A stretch of DNA of 64,000 nt from Paraphoma chrysanthemicola (lineage: Eukaryota; Ascomycota; Dothideomycetes; Pleosporales; Phaeosphaeriaceae), in NCBI GenBank assembly GCA_020744225.1, contig JAGMWG010000003.1, forward strand, positions 2,294,001-2,358,000, given 5' to 3'. Positions 31,862-43,114 of the stretch are shown piece after piece; within the stretch, counting starts at the first letter, position 1, and each line of letters begins with the position of its first letter. The notes under the pieces are model-generated. The model saw nothing but the letters and a program-made list of their open reading frames with translations, ran no database searches and had not been told where the DNA came from. A program made the position numbers and the translations under genes.

Positions 31862-32749
31862 ATGGACCACAACATGAGAAGCAAAAAACTCTGGACGGAG
31901 TCCGCTTCTTCTAAGAGCCAAAAATCTTCAGATGTCGGAAATAACATTGCCGTCACTGAGCAACGCGCCCGAAAACGGGCCATTGATCGTATGGCACAGC
32001 GAACTCTGCGCGATAAGACAAAAAGATACATTGCATACCTGGAACGTACACTCGAGGAATGCAAGACCAACTCTGGTTCGGAGACAGTTGAAAAGTTGCT
32101 CGATCACAACGCAAACTTATTCGCGCAAACCGAAGCGCTTCGTAAAATGTTGACGGACATATCTTCAGTCATAAATCCGGAGTTGATGCCACAAATTCTA
32201 CGAAACCCACCGGAGCGAATGGTCGCATCACAAATACCACAATGCTCGTTGGAACCACCAGAACCCTGTAGCCTGCAACAAGCGAGCAGGCCAGACATTG
32301 AAAGATCAGATGCAGTCCTCTCAGACCCTTCAAGATCTAGAGCGGGAGGAAATGCCACCGCAGATGTACACACATATCCAAGCAATGGGATTTATCCAAG
32401 TGAACAGATTCCTCTATCTGACTCCTTCGGTGTGGCCGACTTACTCTCACCCCGCTTACCTCAGGACCACGATATGCGAGAATTGGAGGAGATGCATCGT
32501 AAGGATGTATTTGAGGATATGGGACAATACGCACCGAGCTCTGGATCTGATGATTCTGTGGACGTTGAACCCTCAAATATCCTTCCAGGTCAGAATGGAC
32601 CCATCGTTACAACACAACATGCCCATTTCTCAACAGAGGGCTATGATAGTAGCTATACACACGCATACGATGGGGATATCTCTTTTGATGGGGTCGCGCT
32701 GCCTCGGCAGTGGGTATCCAAGATCATGGCAAGGCTGCCAGATGCATAG
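31862..32749 (+). CDS. bZIP transcription factor (short, DUF3425 bZIP type)
   Basis: A single exon encodes 295 residues. The basic region at ~34-60 (RARKRAIDRMAQRTLRDKTKR) is followed by a short zipper (YLERTLEEC..., to about residue 100). The basic region is of the same DRxAQR class as the bZIP at 13527-15020, but the protein lacks an obvious DUF3425 C-terminal module. The rest is Ser/Pro/Gln/Asp-rich and disordered, with an acidic stretch (about 205-240) that could activate transcription. It lies inside the metabolic block, divergent from the BVMO gene. A role as a pathway regulator, or as dimer partner of the first bZIP, is inferred. Confidence 0.85.
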   Translation: MDHNMRSKKLWTESASSKSQKSSDVGNNIAVTEQRARKRAIDRMAQRTLRDKTKRYIAYLERTLEECKTNSGSETVEKLLDHNANLFAQTEALRKMLTDISSVINPELMPQILRNPPERMVASQIPQCSLEPPEPCSLQQASRPDIERSDAVLSDPSRSRAGGNATADVHTYPSNGIYPSEQIPLSDSFGVADLLSPRLPQDHDMRELEEMHRKDVFEDMGQYAPSSGSDDSVDVEPSNILPGQNGPIVTTQHAHFSTEGYDSSYTHAYDGDISFDGVALPRQWVSKIMARLPDA

Positions 32750-33123
32750 TCGTCCAATCCACCTTGGTTATGGGTGGCACACTATGAACACAGACATTAT
32801 TGCCTCTAGTTCCCCGGTACTCTGTTGTGAGTTTCGCTTCAATAGGAATTCATATATCTCGTCCAAAATTACCTCAAACCAAACGGCGCTGCCGGGGGCG
32901 GACGCAGGAACGGCTCAACTATAAGTTCAAATTATGTGCGCATCTAGGTAGTCGCTGGGCGTGGCTACGAAAGTCTTCATGACTATTCATGGGTTGAGTT
33001 TCGAGCGGCCTTTGACGCTAGACACAGGAAATGAATGGGAACAGATCTTAGAGCAAGTCCGTGGAACATCATCAACAGCATAGAGCAGGAGAAGACTCTT
33101 TTCATTCATCTGAAAGTGAAATA
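32750..33123. other. Convergent intergenic
   Basis: This 374 bp stretch lies between the bZIP 2 and SDR 3' ends. Nothing is recognised. Confidence 0.5.
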
Positions 33124-34159
33124 TCAAAATCTGGTAACACATGCGGACAAAATAGCCTTTCCTTCCTCTTCATCTTTGAGTCCAAAGTCTTCCGCACCGT
33201 AAATACTTTCCTTGACTTCCGCCAATGGACCCTCCAGTTCTCGGTACTTGCCGCCAGAAATACTGATTACTTTCCCGTTGTAGCTCTGCTCCTGGGCGAG
33301 AAACAAAACTGCCTTTGCCGCATCGTCAGGTGTTTGCATATAATACCCGCGCTCCTTGTAGATCTTCTGGGTTGTATCCGGCAGCAGAGGGGTAAATGTC
33401 ACTCCCGGGGCAACAACATTGAGTCGAATGTTCCAATCAGGAGTGAAGTGTTTGAGGCTGCGCACCAAGCCAAGTACCTATGGTCACCACTGATCAGCAT
33501 CGCTCGAGGCAGATATTAGCACCACACACGTACCCCATGCTTGGTCGAGGTATATACTGGCATCCCAAATCCATCATAGCCTGAAAGTATCAGTGTGTGG
33601 ACGAGCATCTTTCGCTGTGCGGCAGCTTACAAGCTCGTGATCCCACGATTACTATTGCTCCTCCAGAGAACGACTTCCTGAGGAAGTGAAGCGACAATTT
33701 AGTCGATATCAAAGCGCCCAGAAGATTCACTTTCAGGGTGCTCCACATCGGCTCGATTGGATCGCCACTTGCCGAGTCCGTTCTATCCTCGAAAGCCTGC
33801 TCGTTTTCGCTGATGCCTGCGTTTACTACGACGATATCGATGGTGCCGTAGAGCTCAAGAGTCTTCTTGAATAGACTGAGCTGTGAATCCCAGGATGTTA
33901 CATCGGTCTTGACGAAATGTGACTGGGCTTCGAAGCGTTCATTGCTGGATATCGGGGCCTGCAAGTCACCAATCACAACGGTTGCGCCTTTACTCGTGAA
34001 CTGCTGTGCTACTGCAAGACCGATACCCGAAGATCCTCCTGATTACGTGTCCTGTCAGAAATCTAACACATTTGTCATTGTTATGACTGGAGAATACCCA
34101 CCTGTGATTAAGATCACTTTCCCATCGAATCGACCAATTTTTGTTGTGTCGATTGTCAT
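33124..34159 (-). CDS. Short-chain dehydrogenase/reductase (SDR)
   Basis: Four exons on the minus strand (34159-34102, 34038-33631, 33580-33534, 33477-33124) encode 288 residues. The introns are 63, 50 and 56 bp, all GT-AG and in frame. It has classical SDR features: cofactor motif TGGSSGIG (19-26), NAG (92-94), and active site YTSTK (Tyr165, Lys169). The GDL at 43-45 suggests NAD(H) preference. It is divergent from the P450 gene (429 bp apart), fitting oxidation of a P450-made alcohol to the ketone or aldehyde used by the BVMO (inference). No PTS1 is present (ends VTRF). Confidence 0.9.
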
Positions 34160-34588
34160 GACTAAATAACTTTGTAGTATGAAAGATCGTTCTCGAGATG
34201 ACAGATGATGTTCGTAGCTAAACCAAGTGGACTATAAGACTACAGCGATACACACAGCCTCAGAGAATAATATTCATACCGCACACAACTAATTCATCGA
34301 TCTGGCCATTTTAGGTACAAAGGTGCGCACCCTGCAGCCCCGCAGTTCCGCACCTCGGACTGGGGACTGACACGAAGAAACTGAATTTGAGGTGGGCTTT
34401 CGAAGTATCTCGCCTCGATTCGTCGGCGTTGAATCGTGAAATGGCCTGTCGCCCACAACAGCTTTCACGGGCTTTAGAAGGCCGACGAGCATGGCCCCTA
34501 TCTCATGGCCTGATTCCTCTGTTTCTGTTAACGATAAGATCCATTCGGCGTTCTAATTTCACCTTTGTCAATTCTTGGTACCGTAAGT
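34160..34588. promoter_or_regulatory. Divergent promoter, SDR / P450
   Basis: This 429 bp shared upstream region has a TGACTAA word next to the SDR start (34160-34166, after the ATG complement). No exact copy of the cluster word pair is seen. Confidence 0.4.
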
Positions 34589-36663
34589 ATGTCGAACAAC
34601 AATTATACGATTCCTTTGGTAGAAGTACCAGGAGAGCCTAGTTCTGTCACGTGGAATATCATCGCAACACGTACTCTAGTTTCTCTTGTGGCTTTTGCTG
34701 TCTTTCATCGCGTCCTAGCCCACTTCAAGCTGGGACCGTATTCGCAGTACAAGGATTTAGTAGGTCACCAAGCCTAACGTTACGATGCAAGCAATAACGA
34801 TATCAGCCACCTGGTCCTCCAAGCAATGTCATTCTTGGAACTCCAAACTATGTCACACATCAGCCGCATCATTGGTACCGCAGTCTGTTCAAGAAATATG
34901 GCCCTATTGTATCCGTATGGAAGGGCCGAAACCTCCACATCGTTTTGAATACAGCGGAAGATATCAAGGAACTCTGTGAAAAGGTCAGTTCACTAGTCCC
35001 AAACACTTTGCCATCAAGAATGACTTATTTTGATTCCCACGGCCAGCGAGGCACAGTGTATAGCTCGCGACCACAGATGTTCGTGTTTCACGATATCATC
35101 TTCAACGGCATGTTCATCGCCAGTTGTCCATACAATGATGTGAGAATACGTGCCCGAGCATGCTCAATAAGTGTATCTAAATTCTGTACTTCAGTCATGG
35201 AGGAAACAGCGCAAGACAATGATGTCTATTGTTGGACCCGCGCAGATCAAGAAACTTGCACCTGCTCAAGAATACGAAGCGAAACAATACTGCCGAGACT
35301 TGCTTGATTCTCCAGAAAATTTCTATCTACATGCCGAGCGGTTTGGCTCCAGTATCTTGACGGCCACGGTATATGGGTGAGACAACGTTGCGCTCACGCG
35401 GCGAGTACAATTACGCGCTAACTTGCTCTAGCTATCGAGCCCATGACATTTCACATCCTTCGGCACTAGCTTTGCTCATGATGGGATCTTGGATGGAGCA
35501 CAAAATGCACCCTACACGTTGGCTGGACGATAATTGGCCCATCCTACAACTAGTTCCCAATTCGCTGGCATACTGGCGTTGGCAACATTTCAAGGACCGA
35601 GAGCTACTTTACAAGATGACTAGGGCATGGTGGGAGCCATGTAAGAAGAGAGTAGCTGATGGGATCGATGTACCCTGCTTCGCAACTCAACTAGCCAAGA
35701 GCTATGAGGCAGATGGTTGGACGGACGAAGAAGCGGGTTATGTGACTACGAGCCTGTTACTAGCTGGTGCAGGCACGACCGGAGCTACGATGAACTTCTT
35801 CGTCATGGGCTGCTGCACCAATCCAGATGCCATGGCCAAAGTCCACGAAGAACTTGATCGTGTCATTGGTCCAGACAGGTTGCCAGAGGCGGCCGATGAG
35901 CCCAACTTGCCATATGTGCGGGCGATGATCAAGGAAAATCTCAGATGGCGACCATTCTCTAATCAAGGTGCGTCCATGACCTCTTCAATGTCCAAATCTT
36001 ACATCCAATGTTTGTCAACTGATTCACAGCAGGTTTTCATCATGCCACGACCAAAACTGACACGTACAAGGGCTTTCGGATTCCTGCTGGTACACGCATC
36101 ATTCCCAATGCTTACTCGATTCATTTTGATGAGGCGAAATACCCAAATCCTGATTCATTCATCCCCGAAAGGTATCTTGGATTCAAGGCAGGTGCAGCTG
36201 AGGCTGCCGGCTTCAAAAATCCCGAAGACCGCGATCACTTTGGGTATGGAGCTGGCCGTCGCATCTGTGCTGGTTTGCCCGTTGCCGAGTCGAGCCTGTT
36301 CATTGTGGTCAGTAAGTTGCTCTGGGGCTTTGACATCGCTCCGTCGAAAGACCAAAATGGTAAAGAGATTCCGATCAATACTTTAGCATACGACGGTGAG
36401 TTTCCAGCCACTCTGGATATGATTACATTGGCTAATTGCTGTTCTCTTGGTGAACAGGCGGTCTTTTCGGTAAGCCCGAATTATTCAAGGCCCAAATCAC
36501 TCCTCGCAGCAAGCATCACGCGGAAGTCATCAGGAAATCTTTCGCGGAGGCTACCACCGATGTAAGGAGTCTGGCAGAAGAGTCAGCCTCGGGCAATCTT
36601 GGCGGCATGCAAGAGATTGTGGATGCTCTCAAGTTGGATCCAGACTGCACAGTGGGTAAATGA
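34589..36663 (+). CDS. Cytochrome P450 monooxygenase
   Basis: Seven exons (34589-34759, 34807-34983, 35047-35139, 35195-35376, 35432-35967, 36033-36395, 36458-36663) encode 575 residues; the introns are 47-65 bp. An N-terminal hydrophobic anchor (~25-45) is followed by the proline-rich hinge PPGPPSN. The I-helix motif AGAGTT is near 319-324. An ExxR (ENLRWRP) lies near 375-381. The heme-binding FGYGAGRRICAG contains Cys465. It is a complete, apparently functional ER-bound class II P450, resembling CYP620-type fungal P450s by motif memory only. It probably performs the first hydroxylation of the pathway substrate. The ATG at 34589 is chosen; another in-frame ATG lies at 34565. Confidence 0.9.
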
Positions 36664-37692
36664 GGAGAAACAAGGGTACACTAGTATTGAGATATACCTG
36701 AGAGAGCCACGACTATTATCTATTGCAAACCCATGGCCATGATTGAAATGAAGCCGAATCTCACGCCTTTTATGCATTCAAGATCTTATCCGACCATTGT
36801 GACATACACCCAGTCCTGCAGATATGGCTTGTATATCAAGTATTTCTAGCAAGCTCGACACTTTTGGCGCTTGATGCGTAGCTTGCAGTGGTGTTGTCCG
36901 GTTTGCGAACAAGCCTTCTTCAACCCTCATGCTCACAAATTTGGACCATATATCACTAACATACCTTCTACAACTCATCGCGGGTCCCACGCCCAGTATC
37001 TTCACACCTCATTGGCCTGATAGAGGTGCTCGATGTCACAAAGCTGCTACCATGGGCATTGGTGTCGCACTTCGGGTCGTCCACGAAGCTGCCTGCTCAG
37101 CTTACAGCCACGTGATCGTCCACATTTTCATAAGCCTAGGACGTACTCATGGATCGAGGCGATGATGATGCGATTCACTGCTTGATTGCGACGTGACATT
37201 CACTGCGCTTGTTGTTCCCCGCCTCGGCCCTCGGCCGCCCCCTGCCGCCCGCCGGCTAGTCGTCGATCCTCCACAAAGTACGTACTTGACCAGATACAGC
37301 GTGATTAGAAAGAAGAACGCTGGCACATAGCTTAGTATTCCACATAATCCCCACTCTGCTGCACTGCGGGGTTAGTCGTTTAGGGAGAAAAGCGGGTGCC
37401 ACTTAGAGCAGAGCGGCTTCAAATCATGTGAATGTGGACATCTTGCCACTAGGATGGCGTAACAACTATGACTCGAGGTTCAATACCATAAATCCGCAAG
37501 ATGTTAATCGTAGTGTAATATCGAAATCTATGCTACCGCCTTTGTGGTGAGGATACTTCTCGTTCAAGTCGACGCTGAATCAGTTGAGCATATGTGGACG
37601 AGTGCAGGGGCATAAATGACCTTTAAGAAGACAGACGGAAAATATTTCTCACCATAACCGACAACGACTCAAGCCACCTACCATAATCTAAG
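36664..37692. promoter_or_regulatory. Intergenic and promoter of membrane-protein gene
   Basis: This 1.03 kb stretch contains a CCG/CCGCC-rich tract at about 37217-37258. It also contains AACTATGACTCG at 37464-37475, identical over 12 bases to the word in the acyl-CoA ligase/AtuA promoter. A minus-strand open frame at 36778-37005 has no recognisable family. Confidence 0.45.
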
Positions 37693-38484
37693 ATGGCTTC
37701 GATATTCCGCTCCCTCAACAACTTGCTCGGCCGCCTTGGTCAATCAAGACTGCTGTCGGACAAAGTTATTCTCTACAGCTGCGCTACGTGTGGAATATGG
37801 GGCTCGTTTCTATTCCTCTTCGGTCTCGTGGCAGCCGGTAGCGTCCCGGCACCAAAGCCTTGGTGGACCGCAGAAAGAATGGTCGAGCACTGGCGCGACA
37901 ACCTTCGTGGAGGCCATGTCGGGGCCGCCTTCCTTACTCTGTCTGGCTTGTTCTACATCCCGTTCAGCGCAGCCATATGGTGGAACATCAAGCGCATTCC
38001 TGGCATTCATCCCATCATACCCATGATCCAGATCGCTGCTGGTGCTGCAGGCGTCTGGACCTTGAGCGGGCCCGGCGATGTCCTCGCCGTCGTTCTCTTC
38101 CGCCTTGAGCGCGACCCTGAAATCACTATGGCTCTGACGGAACTTTTCTGGATCCTCACATTCGCTCCCTGGGGCACGTTCCTGATTCAAGACTGGGCTT
38201 GGGCGTACGCAATCATGAAAGATCCACGCGAAAAGCCTCCGATCCCAAAGGCGTTTGCGCTCATCAACATCATCACGCCGCTTTGTTTCTCTCCAGCGAC
38301 GTTAAACCACGTGACCAAGCATGGTCCGCTCGCATGGGATGGCGGGTTGTCGTTCTGGCTCCCGGGAATGTCATTCGTTGTGCAAATGTGTGTGGACTCC
38401 TCGCTCCTGGCTTATGCCACCTACAATGAGCCTGCCGAAATTACGGAGCGTGTCACTGAAAAGGCGAACGACAACGCCTCATAG
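37693..38484 (+). CDS. Multi-pass membrane protein of unknown function
   Basis: A single exon encodes 263 residues. About six hydrophobic segments are visible: near 32-52 (WGSFLFLFGLVAAG), 76-98, 108-126, 140-165, 186-200 and 218-240. The proline-rich loop PAPKPWWTAERMVEHW lies after the first segment. I recognise the type as a fungal hypothetical integral membrane protein but know no function. The gene closes the right end of the cluster and shares a 12-base promoter word with the ligase/AtuA genes. It may therefore be co-regulated, for example in uptake, efflux or tolerance of a lipophilic substrate (inference). No C-terminal sorting motif is seen. Confidence 0.78.
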   Translation: MASIFRSLNNLLGRLGQSRLLSDKVILYSCATCGIWGSFLFLFGLVAAGSVPAPKPWWTAERMVEHWRDNLRGGHVGAAFLTLSGLFYIPFSAAIWWNIKRIPGIHPIIPMIQIAAGAAGVWTLSGPGDVLAVVLFRLERDPEITMALTELFWILTFAPWGTFLIQDWAWAYAIMKDPREKPPIPKAFALINIITPLCFSPATLNHVTKHGPLAWDGGLSFWLPGMSFVVQMCVDSSLLAYATYNEPAEITERVTEKANDNAS

Positions 38485-39268
38485 ATGGAACGAAGGCTGT
38501 TCGCAGAGGAATCAGCATCCTGACAAGGGAAATATTGTTCATTGCTTCAACTCAGTAGACGGATGTCAAGTTTCGATCCAGTAGTGCGCAGATCATGGAT
38601 AGGACGTGTGAGAAAAATGGGAGTGAAAGACGCCACACATTCTCTACTAAATCAATCGTTTGCTCCATAGTTAAGACCTCATTCCTTACTTTCTAACTAC
38701 AAGTACCCACGCCGAAACTCAACCCAGCCACTCGCACCGGGTTACTTGCCGAGGTCATACCCGTGTTCACACACACCTCCTACCCAGGTCCCACTAGTCA
38801 GCACTTAGGTCGTGGTCTAACGATGGAGGAGGGATGGCAGATTATGTATTGTAGAGAAAAACAGTCTATCTTGCATTCCGAACACTACCTAGATAATCAT
38901 GTGGGCGCATAAGTTATGCCAGTAGTTTTATCAAGTATCCTTTGCCGCAAATCAGTAATTATCCCTCAAATTTACATGCAATTTAGGGATACCGTGGCCA
39001 TCCCAAACAATTCATCTTTGACGAACAGTTTGATAGCCGAACGGAAGTGTAAACATGTGTAAGCATGTGTGTATGTTTGAAGGGGTGGGTGCGTGGGTGT
39101 CAGAGACAATAAAGCAGCTTGATATATACTTTATTCGTACACATGCTCTGCGTACAGACATGCACACCATGTCTACACATCCTACCCAATGTCCGAGTTC
39201 CCACCCAGTCCCCAAGTTTCCACCTGCTCACCCAATCCAGCCTCCCACCTCTAACCCAACGCCCAATT
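38485..39268. other. Convergent intergenic
   Basis: This 784 bp stretch lies between the membrane-protein and ATM1 3' ends. It has a GT-rich patch near 39045-39105. No gene is supported, although several plus-strand frames overlap the ATM1 last exon as shadows. Confidence 0.5.
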
Positions 39269-41589
39269 CTATTTATCCTTCCCTTTCCCCTCCACAACCT
39301 CCGCCGCCTCATCCAAATCCACAAACATCGTCTCCTGCGCGCTCCACAGCTCACTATACAAACCCCCACGATCAATCAGCTTCTCATGCGTTCCGAGTTC
39401 AGCGACGTTACCCTCGCGCAGGACGATGATGACGTCAGAATCGTAAATAGTGCGCAAACGATGCGCGACGAAGACGGATGTGCGTTTCTTTTCTTTGACG
39501 AGGGTGTTGATGTGGCTGAGGAGGGCTTGTTCGGTGTGGGTGTCGAGGGCGGAGGTCTATGAAAGTTAGAATACTGAAAAAGGAGGGCATTAAGAGGGTG
39601 AGTAGAGTCAATGAGTGGGGACAAGGGACGTACGGCTTCATCGAAGAACAAGAGCGGTGGATCTTTCAGGATCAATCTCGCAACAGCTAAACGCTGCTTC
39701 TCGCCGCCGGAAATCATCATGCCGCGCTCTCCGACCATGGTCTTGTATCCGTCGGGGAAATTGGCGACGCTCTCATGGATATTTGCTTTACGGGCGGCTT
39801 GCTCGACTTGTTCCTGCGTGGCCTCGAGGTTGCCGTAATGGATGTTGTGGCCGATGGTGTTATTGAAGAGAGGCGTGTCTTGTGGGACGACGCCGATCGC
39901 GCGGCGGAGACTGTCGAGGCTGACGTCGCGGATGTCCTGGCCGTCGATGAGGATGCGGCCTTCTTGCGCGTCGTAGTAGCGGAACAGTAGGCGTAGGATG
40001 GTGGATTTGCCGCAGCCGGAAGGACCGACGATGGCGACCTTCTTGCCGGCGGGGATGGTGAGATTGAGGTTCTTGATTATGGGACGATCAGGGCGGTATC
40101 CGAAGGTCACATTTTCGAACCTGATCTCGCCCTTGCTGAGCTGAAGTGGAGGAGCATTGGGCTTGTCTACTACTTGGACGTTGACCTTTTGTAGGTTGAA
40201 AAGGGTTTCCATGTCAAGCAGACTCTGTCGCAATTCACGGTACATGGAGCCGAGAAAGTTGAGGGGCACGGAAAGCTGGAAGACGAGCTGGTTGACCATG
40301 ACGAGATCGCCGACGGTGAGCTGGCCGGTTGCGACGCCGTTGCAGGCGAGGTACATCATGGCGGTCAGGGCGGAGGAGAAGATGATGTTCTGGCCGCTGT
40401 TGAGGAAGGCGAGGGAGGTGGCGACCTTGATGGATGCTTTCTCGTAGGCGTGGAGGGCGCTGTCGTAGCGACCAACCTCATACTTTTCGTTGTTGAAGTA
40501 CTGTCGTCGTTAGTGGAGAAGGATGACTAGCTGGTGGATGCTACCTTGACTGCTTCGTAGTTGATCATGGAGTCGACAGCAACGGTGGCAGCGCGATTGT
40601 CTGCAGCATTAGCCTGCTTCCTGAACTTTGTCCGCCATGATGTGGTGAGGATAGTGAAGGCAGAGTATGCGGCCATGGTGGTGCCAGTGATGAGGGCGAA
40701 CTGCCAGCCATATTGGTATGTCTAACGTGGTCAGCAACTGGCCGCGTGCGTGTTGGTCTGAACGCACCAGTATACCGCAGACGAGTGAAATCTCCAGAGC
40801 GGTCGGGAGAATATGGAAGACCATGGAAGTCAGCAGGAAGCTGATGCCCTTGGTACCGCGGTCAATTGCCCGTGTCAAACCTCCCGTTTGCCTGGTGAGA
40901 TGGAAGCTCAGGTCCAGCCGCAGCAGATGCTCGTAGACACTGCAGGCGACCTTGCGTATAGCCTTCTGTGCGACGCTTGCGAAGACGGCATTTCGGAGCT
41001 CCTGCGATAGGGTTGCGCCCATGCGGGTGATACCGTCTAGTCACCATGTCTCAGCCAGGGTGGGATAAACGTGTTTGATTGCTGTCTTACATGCTAGTAT
41101 CATAGAACCTGCTACCGTATATGCCGTCCCGCCCACTGCCACAAAGTCGATGTTCATCGAGTCGACGATGCTCTTGAAGTAGAAGGGCACCTGCACATTC
41201 AGCAGCTTTGCGCCCACGAGCAACCCCACGCTCAGCCCCACCCTGAAGCGCGTGCCCAGGTTGTCCTTTGGCCACAGATATTTGGACATCTCCTTCATGA
41301 TGGCCCAGTCGGCCTTGCGCTGCTCCTTGGTGCTCAGCATCTGCTCCTGCAGCAGCGGATCGCCCTTTGCGACTTTGGCCGTGGCGGGGTCGACCGTGGG
41401 CTTCGCCGCCTTGGTCTCCTCCAGGGCGACCTTGGAGCCGGGAAGCGGCCGCTGACCGTGGACATCTTTTCTGTGGAGGGGCGAGGACGTGAAGACGCGG
41501 TTGACACAGTATGGCGACAGACGCAAGCTGAGGTGTGAAGCTCGGAGGCCCGGCCGGTGCACGGCGCGGGCAAGAGGGGGAATGAGCAT
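39269..41589 (-). CDS. ATM1: Mitochondrial ABC transporter ATM1 (iron-sulfur export)
   Basis: Five exons on the minus strand (41589-41091, 41036-40768, 40721-40545, 40500-39634, 39556-39269) encode 699 residues; the introns are 54, 46, 44 and 77 bp. The N-terminus is Arg/Leu/Ser-rich without acidic residues for ~40 residues, a typical mitochondrial presequence. A six-helix transmembrane domain is followed by an ABC domain. Walker A GPSGCGKST is at ~474-482, the signature ISGGEK at ~578-583, and Walker B LLFFDEATSALD from ~598 spans the last intron. Atm1 is a half-transporter of the inner mitochondrial membrane that exports a glutathione-linked sulfur/FeS precursor for cytosolic iron-sulfur assembly. 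The start at 41589 gives the family's usual length (~690); in-frame sequence further upstream lacks similarity. Confidence 0.93.
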
Positions 41590-41821
41590 GCTGAACCTCA
41601 CATGATCAGCCCGGAGGTGTTCAGAGGAGAAAGGAAGCTTCAGATAGCTCCAATTGTGCCCAAAGGGGATTGCTTGATGTTGTAATGCGGGCGGGCTATT
41701 TCGTGATGAGCACCTGCGGGAGCTCCCGCGCCAAGCACGAACTGCAGCTCCAAACTGCATCATCGGCGCTCTGCCATGCACATCATCAGCGTCGAATGCC
41801 CGCCAATTGACCGGCACAGCC
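41590..41821. promoter_or_regulatory. Short divergent promoter ATM1 / AIM24
   Basis: Only 232 bp separate the start codons of two nuclear genes for mitochondrial proteins. No specific motif is identified by eye. Confidence 0.5.
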
Positions 41822-43114
41822 ATGCTACGACCGGCTGCCTCGCCCTGGAAGACGCTCGCCCACCGCACATCTGCTGCCACTGCACGGCGCTCGCCAATTG
41901 CTGCGCGATGCATCAACATCAACGCGACCACTTCGTCGTCTGCTGAGCCGGGCCTTGAGCCGCATGTGAATGTCGATGCCGCCTCGGTCGCGCCTGCTTC
42001 TCCAGGTACTGCAGCCCTCACCCAGAGATATTTGTAGCTAACATGTGACCAGACGCCCGCTTCGACGTCATCGGCACGCCCTTCTCGCTCCTCTCCGTCT
42101 CCCTCTCGGCGTCGCAAACCCTCTACACCCGCCGCGGCACCCTCGTCGGCCTCAGCGGCAAGTCGGAAAACACCCTCTCAACTCTCTCCTTCCTCGAACC
42201 CTTCCGACGCGCCCCTGTCGGCATTCCCTTCCTCTACCAGAAAGTCTCCTCCACGAGCCCCGTCACCGCTCTCGTCTCCACCAAGTCGCCCATATCGAGC
42301 ATCGTCTCGGTAAATCTAGATGGCCGGCAAGACTGGGTCATCAGCCAGCGGCAGGCTCTGTTGGCGTGGACGGGCCACACGCTGAGTTTGAAGCCGCAGT
42401 ACAATGTAAAGCTCGGCGTCGCGAATTGGGGCAACACGTACATCACAGGACGAGGACTGCTGGCGCTCACGGGAAGCGGTCAGATATACCAGGTGCAGGT
42501 CAAGGCGGGAGAGAGCTATGTCGCGCATCCGAGGTCAGTCGCCAGCTTGACACGAGTGGTGGAGACTAATAATTTGCAGTAACGTCGTAGCCTACACTGC
42601 GTCGTCCACACCGCCCCTCCCATTCCGCTTCAAGTCGTCGAATCTGCGCTTCCAGGTTCCCAACCTCGGCTTCGGATCGTTGGTGGAGAATGTCAGGTTC
42701 TTCCGCGTCATGAGCCAAACAGCGACATGGCGAGCATTAGCCACGACATACTACACGCTCAAGACATGGATGCGGCGGACAATATACGGTGATAGGGTGG
42801 GTCAACTATGCATGTGGCTATACAGTGCTAACACAAGATAGCTCTTCCTGCAGTTTCAAGGCCCCAGCACCCTCCTCATTCAGTCTCGCGCATCCCGCAT
42901 TAGCGACGTCCTGACATTACGAGACGTCAACGAGATTGCAGAGAGCCCACCTGGCTCTGTGCAAGACGTCGTGGAGCGCAAGATCAAGGAGGAAATCAAA
43001 GAGCTTGAAGCAAGTGGCACAAGACCTCCTCTAGCGTCTACAGATGCGTCTGGCACGGTGCGGTATGCATCTGTCAAGGACGGCAAGGCAGAGTTTGAGA
43101 CCAAGTCTGTATGA
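41822..43114 (+). CDS. AIM24: AIM24, mitochondrial inner-membrane biogenesis protein
   Basis: Four exons (41822-42005, 42053-42533, 42580-42796, 42842-43114) encode 384 residues; the introns are 47, 46 and 45 bp. The N-terminus (MLRPAASPWKTLAHRTSAATARR) is a basic mitochondrial presequence. The body matches the AIM24/TIM24 beta-rich family: ARFDVIGTPFSLLSVSLSAS near the domain start, RGTLVGLSG, WNxxY-like NWGNTYITGRGLLALTG, and a late FLQFQGPSTLLIQSRA. In yeast, Aim24 is an inner-membrane protein influencing MICOS and respiratory-chain integrity. The ATG at 41822 is used; the frame extends 15 bases upstream only through a TTG. Confidence 0.9.

Noticed and set aside
37217..37258. CCG-rich tract as a regulatory island
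   Set aside because: Low-complexity composition only; no defined motif.
41041..42117. Longer minus-strand frame giving ATM1 a 176-residue N-terminal extension
   Set aside because: The extension overlaps AIM24 exons on the other strand, and the ATG at 41589 begins a proper presequence and gives the usual family length.
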